Numbered from the stretch's first letter, positions 52,915 to 63,120 are shown. The stretch is DNA of 64,000 bases from JBCDHN01 sp965224535 (GCA_965224535.1 CBDCZR010000029.1:354475-418474); one strand, 5' to 3'. The notes: generated by a model from the letters alone, not told the origin. Translations and numbers: made by a program.

Positions 52915-52950
52915 TGTGTGCCGCCATTCATACAGAGAGGAGACGTTGAC

Positions 52951-55900
52951 ATGACGAATCAACCAATGACCAAGCCAATTCGAAAAGCAAACCTGCTGTT
53001 CAGAGGCGGCCTCAAAGCTATAATTGGCATACTGGTTTGCGGGACAATACAGTTGCCTCTGTATTCGCAGACAATTCAAGATGTCGTGGATTGTTACAAA
53101 GAACGGCTGGAACTCGTTGGTTCGGCAGTAGGAGTAGAAATCGAGGATCTGAGACTTCGTCACGAAGAATTGTCACAACTCTCTGGGTGGTCTCAAGAAC
53201 AAATTGAGAAATATAGCAAGGGAGTCGATCACGAAAGGTTACTGCTTGAACTTGGATATGTTCCTCCGCCGGACATTTGGAAGGAGATACGTAATTACCA
53301 GGATCCCTGTAAAGCAAAAGAGGAAGGCGGCCCATTCGACAAATATAAAAAAAACCTGGAACAATGGTATGCCGCTAATAATGAAGGCAACGGTGAAGTA
53401 TATCAAGAATACTTAGAGGTGGTTGGCGAAATTCATGCCTTCTTTGGCTCCTGTTTGGACATACCATATGGTGTATGCTATACACAGTTCCTGGGCCATT
53501 CGGGTGACCCTGATAAAGCATATGTAGGATACCTCCCGCCGCCTTGCCCCGATTTTTGCACGGAAGAACGCTACGATCTCAGTAAGGCACTCCATGAGCA
53601 ATGGGTCGAAGATCGGGATGCCGCAAAAAATAGGCATGAAGCCGGCGAATACACTTGCCCCGTGTTTCTGGAATACTATGAACGCTGCAAACCCTACTTC
53701 ACGGATGAGAGCAATTTCGAGCATATCAAAGGAGTCCCAGTTGAAGATCGGGCCCCGCCAAAACCGGAAGACTTTGAGTCCGAAAACGATTGGTGGAAGG
53801 AATTGGATCTTTGGTATCTCCGGGTGGGAGATCAACTAACTTTTCCGGAGCCGGATGTAAAACAACTTAAGGTGGATACTTTGGAGAACACCCTGAGCAC
53901 TTTAAATATCATTTCGCGAGACCTGGAACGGATCAAGAAAATGTTCTACAACGTATCTGTTTCTAAACTCCGCGAAGCTGAGCCGGTCGTATTACGATTT
54001 TACAGAACCGAAGATTTACCACCCGTTGGAACGATAACGGCGGACAACCTTTCGCAAACAGTCCCGATAATCTATTCGCAGCTACTTCAACTTCAGGTCC
54101 TTCCCAGTCGAGGAGTGCAGGAAGCAGAGACTACACCTCTTCCTGTTCCGCACGCATCCCATGAGCAAGAAATGGATCTGTTAGACTGTCACCGCCAATT
54201 GATTGAAGACAAACTGGAGCCCATGCCGTCGTGGAAAGGGCAGGAATTCCAGGATCTGCTGGACAGGTATGGAGACGACTACGATTATTTTATTGATTCT
54301 GATGGCGCTCCTTTTTCGTGGACTGTTGCTCCACCGGGAAGCGACTTCATCGAAAGCTACCCAGTAAACGCCAATTGCTCCCCCTATCCGGAAGTCGGTG
54401 ATGAAACTCTGGATTTTCTTGGAAAATACGAATTGATACATTTCCTTATTGGCGGCGCTCCCCCATTCCTTTTTCGAGGTGAACGTTATGAGTCGAATTA
54501 TCTTCATGACGGCAATATCAGATTTCATGCGAACTACTCTTCAGAAAGCGAAATGGGGTCCAAGCCAGATGGTACGGTTTTTCATCTAGAGACCCTAAAC
54601 TGGTTGCCAACCGGGAAGGTGAGGCTTAATGAGGACGTCGATCCGTTTACCCGGCCGCTCGGCGGGCTCGTGGTGGAGAAATTCGATTTGTCCAGCGGCA
54701 GCCAACATCAAAACTTTGGCAAGGAAGACTTTCAGGTGTTAAGCGATCTCGCCGAGTTGGCCTTGGATAATCCCGATCCTGACATCGAGCCACCGGATAC
54801 GGGCATCAAGCCCGAAGATTTGGAAGAGGAACAGCTTGGGCTGACTGCCTTTTACGATGTCGAGGTAGAGAAAGCCTCCTTCGAAATCGAATGGAAACAG
54901 GTTCAAAAGGAGGCCTATGCCTACCTTTTCGCGGTCGAAACCGAGATGGTGTTTATTCCTGATGAATGCGATGTATGTGGAGAGGACGAAGACGGAAACC
55001 CGGCGGTGATTCCGGCTGCGGAAAACATCATTGGAGAGGGGGAGATGGTGACGGAAGGTCCGGACTTTCTTGATGATTGGACCAAGGATTTTGATGATGA
55101 TGAATGGGTTTACGTTGTTCCAGAAGAGAGATACAAAGGGAAACTCAATCAAAGTTGGCTCGACTCCGAACCTTGGACTTCCAGGCTCTTTCACATGAAA
55201 AATGATGTCGTGTATGCGCCGGCTTTTTCTTATGCATTTGATGCTGATGACCGGAAATCAGCGTTTATTGCTCCGAGCCAAGCTGCAGGGAAATTTGGTT
55301 GTTCGGCTTCCGGAACAGTTAAGTTTGCGGTTCATGTTGGCAATGGCCTCCATGACCCAAGACTGAACGGAATGGTCGGCATTCGTGTAACGCGCGGCGG
55401 AATCCCATTTCTCAGCTTCCAGCAATCCTTAGAATTTATTGGGCCTGAGGCGGCATTCGACGTGATTTACACGAACGCCGAAAATCAGTTGCCAAAGCTG
55501 ATGGAGTGGGAAGAGAACTACAATACCTCTCAAGGCAAATGGAATCGGTACACTGATTATTTGCGCGAACATATGAGGCCCGCGTTGAGGCAGGTGATGG
55601 GGTCACAGATATTGATTCATATTGACTATGATGCAAACGGCGCCGAGCCAGGCAATAATGATTACGGATACGGGTACACCGTCCAAATCTTTGATGCCAA
55701 AGACATTTCACCGCGGCAAAACGATGATTTGTTCTACGACATTACCAACAAGACTCCAATCCGTGAAATCCTGGTTCGCAATCCAACCGAAGACATCGAT
55801 CAGCCCTATGAGTTGGAGGTTGGAGATTCCGAGCGTCTGTTTACACTTAGCGGCTCGATCGATAACGAGTCAAAAACGCAAGATTGGACGCTGGAGCTAG

Positions 55901-58900
55901 ATCTTCCAGATAACGATGCGGAAGGCAACACGGCTTCTTCCGATGCAGCCAGCAGAAGGGTGATTTCCACTGAATTAATTCGCGTTGAAGAAAACGAAAA
56001 AGAATATTTTGTCGTCAATGAAACGGTAGAGGTAAGAAGTATGCCAAACGACCCCTGGGTATTGGTGAGTGACGTTGAAACGGCCTATCATATGGAAGCA
56101 ACGCCTTATGATTCTCGCGTTTTACCAGTCGAAATTATTGTTCGCGGTGATGATGAGGAGGAAAACCGAACGACGTTGTTTACCTACAACGAAGACGGAG
56201 GATCTTCGTGCATTTTTGGCATTTCTCGCAGAGAATTGGAAAAGGTTGAGTATGAAGGCGAGAAATGGACGCTGGATGGAAGCTCGGTTGAATATGAAGA
56301 AGCGTGGATGCCGAAAGAAAAAATCGCGCCGGGGATTGGCGAAGATGTTATGACCACGACATTCCAGCTTGAAAAGAGAAAACTCATTGTTGAGTCCAAG
56401 CTGGGCAAAAACTTAATTTCCAGTGTTACGCGAGAGTTTGCCAGCAACTTCGCCAGCTATACGGTTGACAACAACGGTCTGGACGAAAGCGAGGTAATCT
56501 TTTTTTCTCCCGATGACGAAGATCTTGCGTGGTTGCCCAAAAGCTCTCTGACTGGCCTTGCAGTTCCTCGCGCGGCGACATTTGACTATGAAGTCAATGA
56601 AGACGGAGATTTTGTTGTCTTGACCGAGTCCGGATTTTGGGATGCCGATGAAAATTCCGTGGAACGCGGGACACGGACTGAAGCCACGCTTAACAACTTT
56701 GGCGGCGTGGTTACTCGCTCCAACAGTCGAATTGGAGGCGGACCGTTACCACCTAACCTGGAAATGACTTGGGAAGGCGATCTGCCCGCGTCGGGATCAA
56801 TTACGGCAAGCGATGGAAGCGAAACTGAATTTACCGAATTTGACGAACTGGGCAGACTCAAACAATGGAAGGATCCCTTGGATCTCGTTCACAAGCGCAA
56901 TTACGACTTATTAAACCGTGTCACCAAAGCCGAAGACGCCGCCCTTACGGCAATCCCGGATTTAAGCGATCCATTCAACGTCGATAGTGAAATCACCCCG
57001 GACGAGGGAGAAACGATCAACATCGGACGGCAGATGGACCGCTTCGGTAACGTTATTGGGGAGAACAGTGACAAAGATCTGGGCTTCTCGCTTACGGCGC
57101 CGCCGACAGGAGACTCAACGTATTCTTCTCAAGGTGTTGATTGGGTAACAAAACTACATGCAAATGGCTCCCTGGAAAAGATTGAGAGTGCATTTGGACA
57201 AGCCGGCGCCGCCTTCGACTATGACGTTGAAAAGGTAAATGGTGCGCCAGTCCTGGCCGTTTCCAGCCAATCAATCCATGGAGCTCAAAAGGGAGCGCCA
57301 TCTACAATTTGCTATGATGCGCTCGGCCGGGTAGTTGAAATTAGGTACAAAAGCGCTGATGGAAAATCGCAGGTCAAGCAATCCATTGAGTATGATGATG
57401 AGAACCGAAAAGTTGTCCGCGAGGCCCCAAATCGGGAAAAAGAAGTAACAACCTACGATCGATTCGGGCGAACTACGCATTATAAGCGCGGTGATTTTCA
57501 GCTGCGCTACCTCTATTCGGATATCGGTAACGACCGCGAAGCGGTGGAGATTCAGCTATTCGACGACAGTGAAAACGGCGCTCCCAACTGGCGCACCATT
57601 CGTAAGATTGAGGCGGCACTGGACGGGACATTTTACCGCGTTGAACCGGATGGAGTTGATACCAATGGCGCGCAATGGACCAAGAACTCCGTCACGGAAA
57701 CCGAAGTTGAAGGTCCTGATGGCTACAGCTCGGTCAACACCCTCTATCCGAGCCAAAACAAAGAAGAATCCGTAGTGACGGCTCTTGGCGGAACCAACAT
57801 GACGACCGTCCAACGCAATGACTTTGGTGACGCAGAGACGATCACCGTGGACCCTGCCGCCGTGACTCAGGACCTCGTCATCACTGCGGATGAAAATCAT
57901 CGCTTGGGCAGCATCGTTGGTCCAGGCATTGAGGCAACAGCCAGTTACCAGGTAGAGCAGGAAGAAATTTCGACCACGCTGGCCGATCAGGCTGACGGTC
58001 AAACCCACAAAACCGTAACTACCGGTTCGGGCTTACTCAAGAGCCAGGAAGGACATAACAACTACTCATTCGACACTGACATCGAAGTAAGTCCTGGCGG
58101 AACCACGGTCGTGATGACAGCGGACAATAACACGCGGGTGACCGTCAAACACGGCCCGCAAGGGCACCTGCTTAGCAAAAGTGACAATACCAACAAGGGC
58201 GTGCGGATCGACCGCAAACCCGATGGCACGCCAAAGAAAATGACGCGTTCGGGTCAAGGCCACATCAACTATCACGACGACCACGGCCGAATTACGAAAA
58301 TGGAACTGGTAACCTACGGCCATGACGAGACGCAGGAAAGCGATAACGAGCTTCAGCCGGCGATCGGAATCAAATATTACAACACGGGTCATATCAGGGA
58401 AATCTTGGATGCCAGTGGATTGCGTTCCCTTAACTATCATAACGGCCGGTTGGACAATGAAATCATCACCGCCGGCAATAATTCGCTCAATCGGCTTGCC
58501 GGCTTCACCATCGACCGCGGCTACGACGTCCGGAACCGCTTGACGACGATCGCGGTAAAGCGCGGTGGACAAACCTTGCACAGCGTTGGTTACGGCCGGG
58601 ACGGCTTTGGGCGCATTAATAGTGTTAGCACTGCGGATGGTTTTAGCGCCAGTTGCACGTACTATTCCGGCTCACATTTGTTGCATACGCTCACGCGGCA
58701 TGGCGTTACCACAACCTGGCAGCGTTTTCCACAAGATTTGGCTCTCGATCGCATCACGACGAGCGCTGGAGATGGCAATCGCACGTTCGAGCACCGTTAT
58801 GTGGGCAGCCGCCGTGTTGTCATTGATTCCATTCACGATATCCGCAAGGGGGTGGTGTGGAACTATAGCTACCAGAATCGGCAGCTAACCGGAGCTGACG

Positions 58901-61062
58901 GCGGGGCGGGCCGCGTGTTTGATTATGCTTACGGAGAGCTGGGTAATCGCACTAACGCTAATGCCAATAGCGCTAATGAGATTCAGGTGGTGACGCGCCC
59001 GGTGGATGAGCGTACTTTTGTCATTGCGGGCAGCGCGGCCCCGGCTGCGCAGGTGGAGTTAAGCTTTGCCGGGGCCGATCCCATTTCGGTGCCAAACCTT
59101 CAGGGCAACTTTAGTTTTACGTTCACGGCGCCTCATAACAGTGGAACGGCGCCGCTGCGCATCCCGGTTTTAGTGCGGGGGACCGTGCCGGGTCAGGGGA
59201 CTGATGGCGCTGATGCTATTGCCGAAGAGTTGCGGCAGTTGGTGGTGTTGCCAACGTTTAATGATAGCCAGATGGATGGCAGCGGCAACTTGGGTTTCGA
59301 CGGCAAATGGCACATGAGATGGACGGTGCGCGATAAGCTCAAGCGGATGTGGACGCAACGTTCGGTTGCGGAGGCGACCGGCATTTATGAGACGCTGGTT
59401 TTTAACTATAACGCGGAGGGTCAGCGTATCTACAAGCGTTATCGCAAGTATGAGGATGACGATGAGGACGGGTTCGCGGAGGTTTTGCTGGAGGACCGGG
59501 TTCACCGAACGGTTTACGATGGGATGTGGCATCCGTTGTTCGAGCAGGTTGAGGACGGTCAAACCGGGCAGATCGTGCGGGAGTTAGCGTATGTGTGGGG
59601 GCCGGATTTGACGGGGACGGTAGGTGGAGCGGGGGGAATTGGCGGGTTGCTGGCGATTGTGGATCTGACGAATCAGAAGACGTATTTGCCGGTTTACGAT
59701 GGACGGGGCAATGTGGTTTCAGTGGTGGATGCGGCCAGTGGCCAGACGGTTGCGGAGTGGGATTACGGTCCGTTTGGGGAGATGGTTGAGGAGATGGAGC
59801 ATGAGTCCGGGGTGTTGGAGGTGTGTCAGTTTCAGTATCAGACGAAGTATACGGATGCGGAGACGGGTTATGTTTATTTTGGGCATCGTTATCTGAATAC
59901 GGTGACGGGGCGGTGGTTGAGCCGGGAGCCGTTGGGGGAGATGGAGAGTGTGAATTTGTATGCGTATTGCCACAATGATCCGGTTAACCGGTATGATTAT
60001 TTGGGGTTGGAAACTCAGTATTTCGTTGTTCTCCCACCTGAAGTGATTGCGCAACTGTGGGGAGAGCACGTGAACGAAGAAATTGGAGCCTACAATCAGG
60101 CCCCTGGTGCGAGCTTGGAACAAATTGCAAAGATTTTTCACGGAAATACTGCTCTTGCGCAGCCCTATTTCATGACCGGAACTCTTGAAAAGAGCAAAGC
60201 ACAGTGGCAAAATGCGGCTTTCGATAGGGGATCGCTGGAGTGGGCATCTGTTCCGATTTATGAGAGCTTCCCGGCGTTTATAGACGGTGAGCTAACTCGA
60301 GTGGAGGGAGATAAACTATCGACAATTTATATCGTCCCATTTAGAGAACGGTTCTCTGATCCGCTGCCTCTTTATCTCGCGGCAACCGATACAAAGGAAG
60401 AGAGAAACGAACTCATAACAGCCTCGATTCAACGTAACATGTACGTCAAAACGCTTGAGGTATCGGCACCTGTGATTTTGAGCGGAACGGGGCTAATCAA
60501 TGGCAGAATGCTGAATTTTTCGGGCTCTTCAGGAGTATCGGCATGGCAAACCCTAAAATCCACAAAATCAGCGGTCGATGTTCTCAAGACACCAGTTCAG
60601 CCACAGACCGGGATATTGGTCCCAAACGGCTTCAAAGTGACAAATGGATCAGGACAGATTCTGCGCCCATCACTGCATGCTTGGGAAAATCGAGGCGTGA
60701 TTGCGTTGCGGTGGCATAGATCGCACCCTCCGTTGAGGAGTTCAACTCACGGAAATAGTTCAACAAGTAATCGACCTGCAATTTATTATCAACTTTGGCG
60801 AGGCGACCAATTTTTGAAACATGGAATCTACCAGATAAGGCCGGGCTATAGAAGATACACTGACGCAGAGCTTGAGTATGGGAATATCGAGCTTCGCCCA
60901 TTACATGTCGGCCCCAGATCGCAGATGCTCCAATATGAACGCTATTGGGATGAGCGATTCCCTGGGCCGTGGAATCTCGAACGACACGCTGGTACACAAG
61001 CAGGTTTCGAGCCATGGCAGTGGCGGAATCTTAATACCCAATTACTGTTAGAAACGAAATGA
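52951..61062 (+). CDS. Giant exported RHS-repeat protein with unrecognised C-terminal domain
   Basis: 2703 residues; the ATG at 52951 follows a strong GAGAGGAG ribosome site. An N-terminal export signal (about 12-40, GGLKAIIGILVCGTIQLPLY) precedes a Cys-containing, mostly helical region (about 40-300) and long beta-rich stretches. YD/RHS repeats run from about 1290 to 2350 (FTEFDELGRLKQW, CYDALGRVVEIRY, TTYDRFGRTTHYK). The RHS core ends with YVYFGHRYLNTVTGRWLSRE, then NLYAYCHNDPVNRYDYLG (to base 60006). The last 351 residues (2353-2703) differ in base composition, carry no motif I recognise and occupy the slot of a polymorphic toxin. The next gene overlaps by ATGA and is immunity-sized. Confidence 0.88.
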   Translation: MTNQPMTKPIRKANLLFRGGLKAIIGILVCGTIQLPLYSQTIQDVVDCYKERLELVGSAVGVEIEDLRLRHEELSQLSGWSQEQIEKYSKGVDHERLLLELGYVPPPDIWKEIRNYQDPCKAKEEGGPFDKYKKNLEQWYAANNEGNGEVYQEYLEVVGEIHAFFGSCLDIPYGVCYTQFLGHSGDPDKAYVGYLPPPCPDFCTEERYDLSKALHEQWVEDRDAAKNRHEAGEYTCPVFLEYYERCKPYFTDESNFEHIKGVPVEDRAPPKPEDFESENDWWKELDLWYLRVGDQLTFPEPDVKQLKVDTLENTLSTLNIISRDLERIKKMFYNVSVSKLREAEPVVLRFYRTEDLPPVGTITADNLSQTVPIIYSQLLQLQVLPSRGVQEAETTPLPVPHASHEQEMDLLDCHRQLIEDKLEPMPSWKGQEFQDLLDRYGDDYDYFIDSDGAPFSWTVAPPGSDFIESYPVNANCSPYPEVGDETLDFLGKYELIHFLIGGAPPFLFRGERYESNYLHDGNIRFHANYSSESEMGSKPDGTVFHLETLNWLPTGKVRLNEDVDPFTRPLGGLVVEKFDLSSGSQHQNFGKEDFQVLSDLAELALDNPDPDIEPPDTGIKPEDLEEEQLGLTAFYDVEVEKASFEIEWKQVQKEAYAYLFAVETEMVFIPDECDVCGEDEDGNPAVIPAAENIIGEGEMVTEGPDFLDDWTKDFDDDEWVYVVPEERYKGKLNQSWLDSEPWTSRLFHMKNDVVYAPAFSYAFDADDRKSAFIAPSQAAGKFGCSASGTVKFAVHVGNGLHDPRLNGMVGIRVTRGGIPFLSFQQSLEFIGPEAAFDVIYTNAENQLPKLMEWEENYNTSQGKWNRYTDYLREHMRPALRQVMGSQILIHIDYDANGAEPGNNDYGYGYTVQIFDAKDISPRQNDDLFYDITNKTPIREILVRNPTEDIDQPYELEVGDSERLFTLSGSIDNESKTQDWTLELDLPDNDAEGNTASSDAASRRVISTELIRVEENEKEYFVVNETVEVRSMPNDPWVLVSDVETAYHMEATPYDSRVLPVEIIVRGDDEEENRTTLFTYNEDGGSSCIFGISRRELEKVEYEGEKWTLDGSSVEYEEAWMPKEKIAPGIGEDVMTTTFQLEKRKLIVESKLGKNLISSVTREFASNFASYTVDNNGLDESEVIFFSPDDEDLAWLPKSSLTGLAVPRAATFDYEVNEDGDFVVLTESGFWDADENSVERGTRTEATLNNFGGVVTRSNSRIGGGPLPPNLEMTWEGDLPASGSITASDGSETEFTEFDELGRLKQWKDPLDLVHKRNYDLLNRVTKAEDAALTAIPDLSDPFNVDSEITPDEGETINIGRQMDRFGNVIGENSDKDLGFSLTAPPTGDSTYSSQGVDWVTKLHANGSLEKIESAFGQAGAAFDYDVEKVNGAPVLAVSSQSIHGAQKGAPSTICYDALGRVVEIRYKSADGKSQVKQSIEYDDENRKVVREAPNREKEVTTYDRFGRTTHYKRGDFQLRYLYSDIGNDREAVEIQLFDDSENGAPNWRTIRKIEAALDGTFYRVEPDGVDTNGAQWTKNSVTETEVEGPDGYSSVNTLYPSQNKEESVVTALGGTNMTTVQRNDFGDAETITVDPAAVTQDLVITADENHRLGSIVGPGIEATASYQVEQEEISTTLADQADGQTHKTVTTGSGLLKSQEGHNNYSFDTDIEVSPGGTTVVMTADNNTRVTVKHGPQGHLLSKSDNTNKGVRIDRKPDGTPKKMTRSGQGHINYHDDHGRITKMELVTYGHDETQESDNELQPAIGIKYYNTGHIREILDASGLRSLNYHNGRLDNEIITAGNNSLNRLAGFTIDRGYDVRNRLTTIAVKRGGQTLHSVGYGRDGFGRINSVSTADGFSASCTYYSGSHLLHTLTRHGVTTTWQRFPQDLALDRITTSAGDGNRTFEHRYVGSRRVVIDSIHDIRKGVVWNYSYQNRQLTGADGGAGRVFDYAYGELGNRTNANANSANEIQVVTRPVDERTFVIAGSAAPAAQVELSFAGADPISVPNLQGNFSFTFTAPHNSGTAPLRIPVLVRGTVPGQGTDGADAIAEELRQLVVLPTFNDSQMDGSGNLGFDGKWHMRWTVRDKLKRMWTQRSVAEATGIYETLVFNYNAEGQRIYKRYRKYEDDDEDGFAEVLLEDRVHRTVYDGMWHPLFEQVEDGQTGQIVRELAYVWGPDLTGTVGGAGGIGGLLAIVDLTNQKTYLPVYDGRGNVVSVVDAASGQTVAEWDYGPFGEMVEEMEHESGVLEVCQFQYQTKYTDAETGYVYFGHRYLNTVTGRWLSREPLGEMESVNLYAYCHNDPVNRYDYLGLETQYFVVLPPEVIAQLWGEHVNEEIGAYNQAPGASLEQIAKIFHGNTALAQPYFMTGTLEKSKAQWQNAAFDRGSLEWASVPIYESFPAFIDGELTRVEGDKLSTIYIVPFRERFSDPLPLYLAATDTKEERNELITASIQRNMYVKTLEVSAPVILSGTGLINGRMLNFSGSSGVSAWQTLKSTKSAVDVLKTPVQPQTGILVPNGFKVTNGSGQILRPSLHAWENRGVIALRWHRSHPPLRSSTHGNSSTSNRPAIYYQLWRGDQFLKHGIYQIRPGYRRYTDAELEYGNIELRPLHVGPRSQMLQYERYWDERFPGPWNLERHAGTQAGFEPWQWRNLNTQLLLETK

Positions 61063-61490
61063 TCGCAGTTTCTTTAATAAGTAGCACTTCACCATCCACC
61101 TTTGAAGACCGGTTAAGAGAAATCATGAAGGCGGGCATCGCAAATCCGCCAAGCACCGATCAGGGGACAGGGGCAATTGTAATTTTTCATTCACCGATCT
61201 CGCTAATTCCGTTAGATTTTTCTGGGACGGTAGTGATTCCAAAGAAGGCAAAGAGAAAGGTCGTTTTTAAAAACGCGATTCCTGAAGATTTGGTGAACGC
61301 TCCAGTCAAAACGGTTAACGAATATCTTGAACAATTTCTAGCAGATGCAGTGAAGAGAACGTCTCAAGAGTTTTGCAAATGGAACTTGGACTATGATATC
61401 AACGATGCAATGCGCTACTTAAAACAACTACTTGACGGTGGTGATCAAGGCTCGGGGAGCGAAGCCGTCTCACTGGCAGAACCGAATTGA
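61059..61490 (+). CDS. Candidate immunity protein for the RHS C-terminal domain
   Basis: 143 residues, no signal peptide, overlapping the RHS stop by ATGA. Mixed alpha/beta sequence (IVIFHSPISLIPLDFSGTVV, VKTVNEYLEQFLADAVKRTS) with no family I know. A small unrelated cytosolic protein coupled to an RHS gene is the standard position of an immunity gene, and that is the only basis for the call. Base composition matches the C-terminal domain rather than the RHS core. Confidence 0.6.
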   Translation: MIAVSLISSTSPSTFEDRLREIMKAGIANPPSTDQGTGAIVIFHSPISLIPLDFSGTVVIPKKAKRKVVFKNAIPEDLVNAPVKTVNEYLEQFLADAVKRTSQEFCKWNLDYDINDAMRYLKQLLDGGDQGSGSEAVSLAEPN

Positions 61491-61494
61491 GGAA

Positions 61495-62316
61495 ATGAGT
61501 CCCAAAATCACAAAAGCCATCATTGGAAGTGGTGTGCTGCTGTTTCTGTTGGGATGTGGGATGTGGATCTATCTTTCGTTGCGGATCACAGTTGATCCAG
61601 AAGGTGCTCAAGAGAGTGCGTCACGCCCATGGCCAATCGAGCATTTGATTCCACCTAAACATTCAGATCTCGGTGATAGACTTCCTGCTTCCGACAGTAG
61701 CGCAACGGAACTCTATCCTTCATTGGTGGCGGTTGACGGGAAGGTGATGGTGCGCCTAGCCGCCGACGGTGCAGTTAGTTTGAATGGGCAGTTAATGGAT
61801 TCTAGCCAAACCAGCGGCTTGATTAAACTTCACGAGACTCTGAGTCAATTAATCGCGGAAGCGGACGTTGTTGCGCTCGAATTGAACGCCGATGATGAAG
61901 CATCAGGGCGTTTGTTCGTAGAGGTTCTAAACGTTTTCACCAACCTGGGACTCAAGGACGTAACCTTAGGTGGTTTTCCCGACCGCAACGATCAAGAGGA
62001 GTCTCAAGATGGCCGTGATCACAACCAGGCTGGTAACAGGGTTGCTAGGTTGAAAATCCAAATCAGTCAGAACGGAGAGTTAACGCACCTCAAAACAGGC
62101 AACACGGTCCCCGGTGCAATAAGTGACCAAGATGTCCTCGTGAACTTTGTTCGTCAGGCATGTGCGGACCTCGATCAAACGCGCATATTACTGCATCTTA
62201 ACTGCTCCGATAAGGCCAAGGTTCGACGGATGAGGGAAGTCGCGCAGGCAGGATTTGAAGCTGGCATAACCGGTCTCATCTTCTCCGCCTACGGTGATCC
62301 GGAACCTGAACCGTAA
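61495..62316 (+). CDS. Membrane-anchored protein with two ExbD/TolR-like domains
   Basis: 273 residues from the ATG at 61495. One N-terminal helix (AIIGSGVLLFLLGCGMWIYL, about 8-27), then a domain resembling the ExbD/TolR periplasmic fold (VMVRLAADGAVSLNGQLM, then VVALELNADDEASGRLFVEV, VFTNLGLKDVTLGG). A second, more divergent copy follows (RLKIQISQNGELTHLKTG, then TRILLHLNCSDKAKVRRM). The usual plug Asp in the membrane helix of proton-channel ExbD is missing. It follows the immunity-like gene by 4 bp, so it may be part of the same unit. Confidence 0.5.
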   Translation: MSPKITKAIIGSGVLLFLLGCGMWIYLSLRITVDPEGAQESASRPWPIEHLIPPKHSDLGDRLPASDSSATELYPSLVAVDGKVMVRLAADGAVSLNGQLMDSSQTSGLIKLHETLSQLIAEADVVALELNADDEASGRLFVEVLNVFTNLGLKDVTLGGFPDRNDQEESQDGRDHNQAGNRVARLKIQISQNGELTHLKTGNTVPGAISDQDVLVNFVRQACADLDQTRILLHLNCSDKAKVRRMREVAQAGFEAGITGLIFSAYGDPEPEP

Positions 62317-62382
62317 GCTGGAATGTCGTATCAACTCAGCTAGTCCTAACGTCCTAACGACGCTACTTGCTTCGAAGTTCGG

Positions 62383-62757
62383 TTAGGATTTCTGTGCGGA
62401 ATGCCCCGCGATTAACGTTTCCACCGTGTCCAAAATCTTCGTCTGCTGGCTGCGAGGCAACTCGCTGACAACTTCAAACACCCGGCGTGCCCGACCGACG
62501 GGGCCGCCGTTCTTTTTTGCTTCTTCTTCGATGCCAACCAACACCGAAACCGGCACTTCCAAAATCTCGGAGAGTTTCGCCAAGTGTTCCGGGCGGAGGG
62601 CCATCGCTTTACGTTCCCAATCAGCATAACTGGGCTGGGTAACTCCTAGCAGTTTCGCTAGCTGGGTTTGGGAGAGTCCCTTATTCGTCCGCGCTTCAAG
62701 CAAGCGCTGACCGAATTCGGTTCGTTCGTTGGAGTTGGGAGGTCGTCCACCGGGCAT
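62383..62757 (-). CDS. XRE-family HTH transcriptional regulator
   Basis: 124 residues from the ATG at 62757. HTH_3 domain at about 14-70: FGQRLLEARTNKGLSQTQLA and KLLGVTQPSYADWERKAMAL; the C-terminal helical region is Glu/Lys/Arg-rich. In-frame ATGs at 62805 and 62901 exist, but a TATAAT box at 62807-62812 would place transcription start near 62800, so 62757 is preferred. It is divergent from the small genes leading to the primase, a repressor/early-gene layout. Confidence 0.85.
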   Translation of the reverse strand: MPGGRPPNSNERTEFGQRLLEARTNKGLSQTQLAKLLGVTQPSYADWERKAMALRPEHLAKLSEILEVPVSVLVGIEEEAKKNGGPVGRARRVFEVVSELPRSQQTKILDTVETLIAGHSAQKS

Positions 62758-62785
62758 GCGGCCAATATACGGCGGTTCGCACTTA

Positions 62786-62826
62786 GTTACGGAAATTGCT
62801 TGCATAATTATAGGTATATCCGTAAC
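62786..62826 (-). promoter_or_regulatory. Promoter with palindromic operator of the XRE gene
   Basis: GTTACGGA (62786-62793) and TCCGTAAC (62819-62826) are perfect complements 25 bp apart. Between them, on the minus strand, a TATAAT box lies at 62807-62812. A repressor dimer bound here would cover the XRE promoter, so autoregulation is likely, and control of the rightward genes from 62890 is possible. Confidence 0.65.
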
Positions 62827-62889
62827 ATGGAAGCAGACCGAAATCATCAAATTTCCACTTGACGGGTAACTCCCGAAAATAAGCCACCC

Positions 62890-63120
62890 ATGAAACCCCA
62901 CTCAGCCGCCCCGCAACTCCACATCCAGCTCTGGCTCGATTTGAACGATCCGGTTGACGAATCGCGCCGCAAGCCCCGGCGCATCGCTCCCAAAACCAAC
63001 TGGTTCGAGCCTTCTTCGCCCCAAGTCCAGGCCCGCGCCGCCAGGCCCGGGTCCACGCCCAAACCCGCTACGCACGCGGCGGCGCGTTACGTGACTCACC
63101 CCGGAACCCTGGCGGACTAA
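62890..63120 (+). CDS. Small Pro/Arg-rich hypothetical protein
   Basis: 76 residues (PQLHIQLWLDLNDPVDESRR, then a basic Pro/Ala-rich tail). No family was recognised. It is the first rightward gene after the XRE operator region, and its coding bias fits the following genes. Ribosome site weak; the call rests on position and on the next two genes being real. Confidence 0.45.
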   Translation: MKPHSAAPQLHIQLWLDLNDPVDESRRKPRRIAPKTNWFEPSSPQVQARAARPGSTPKPATHAAARYVTHPGTLAD

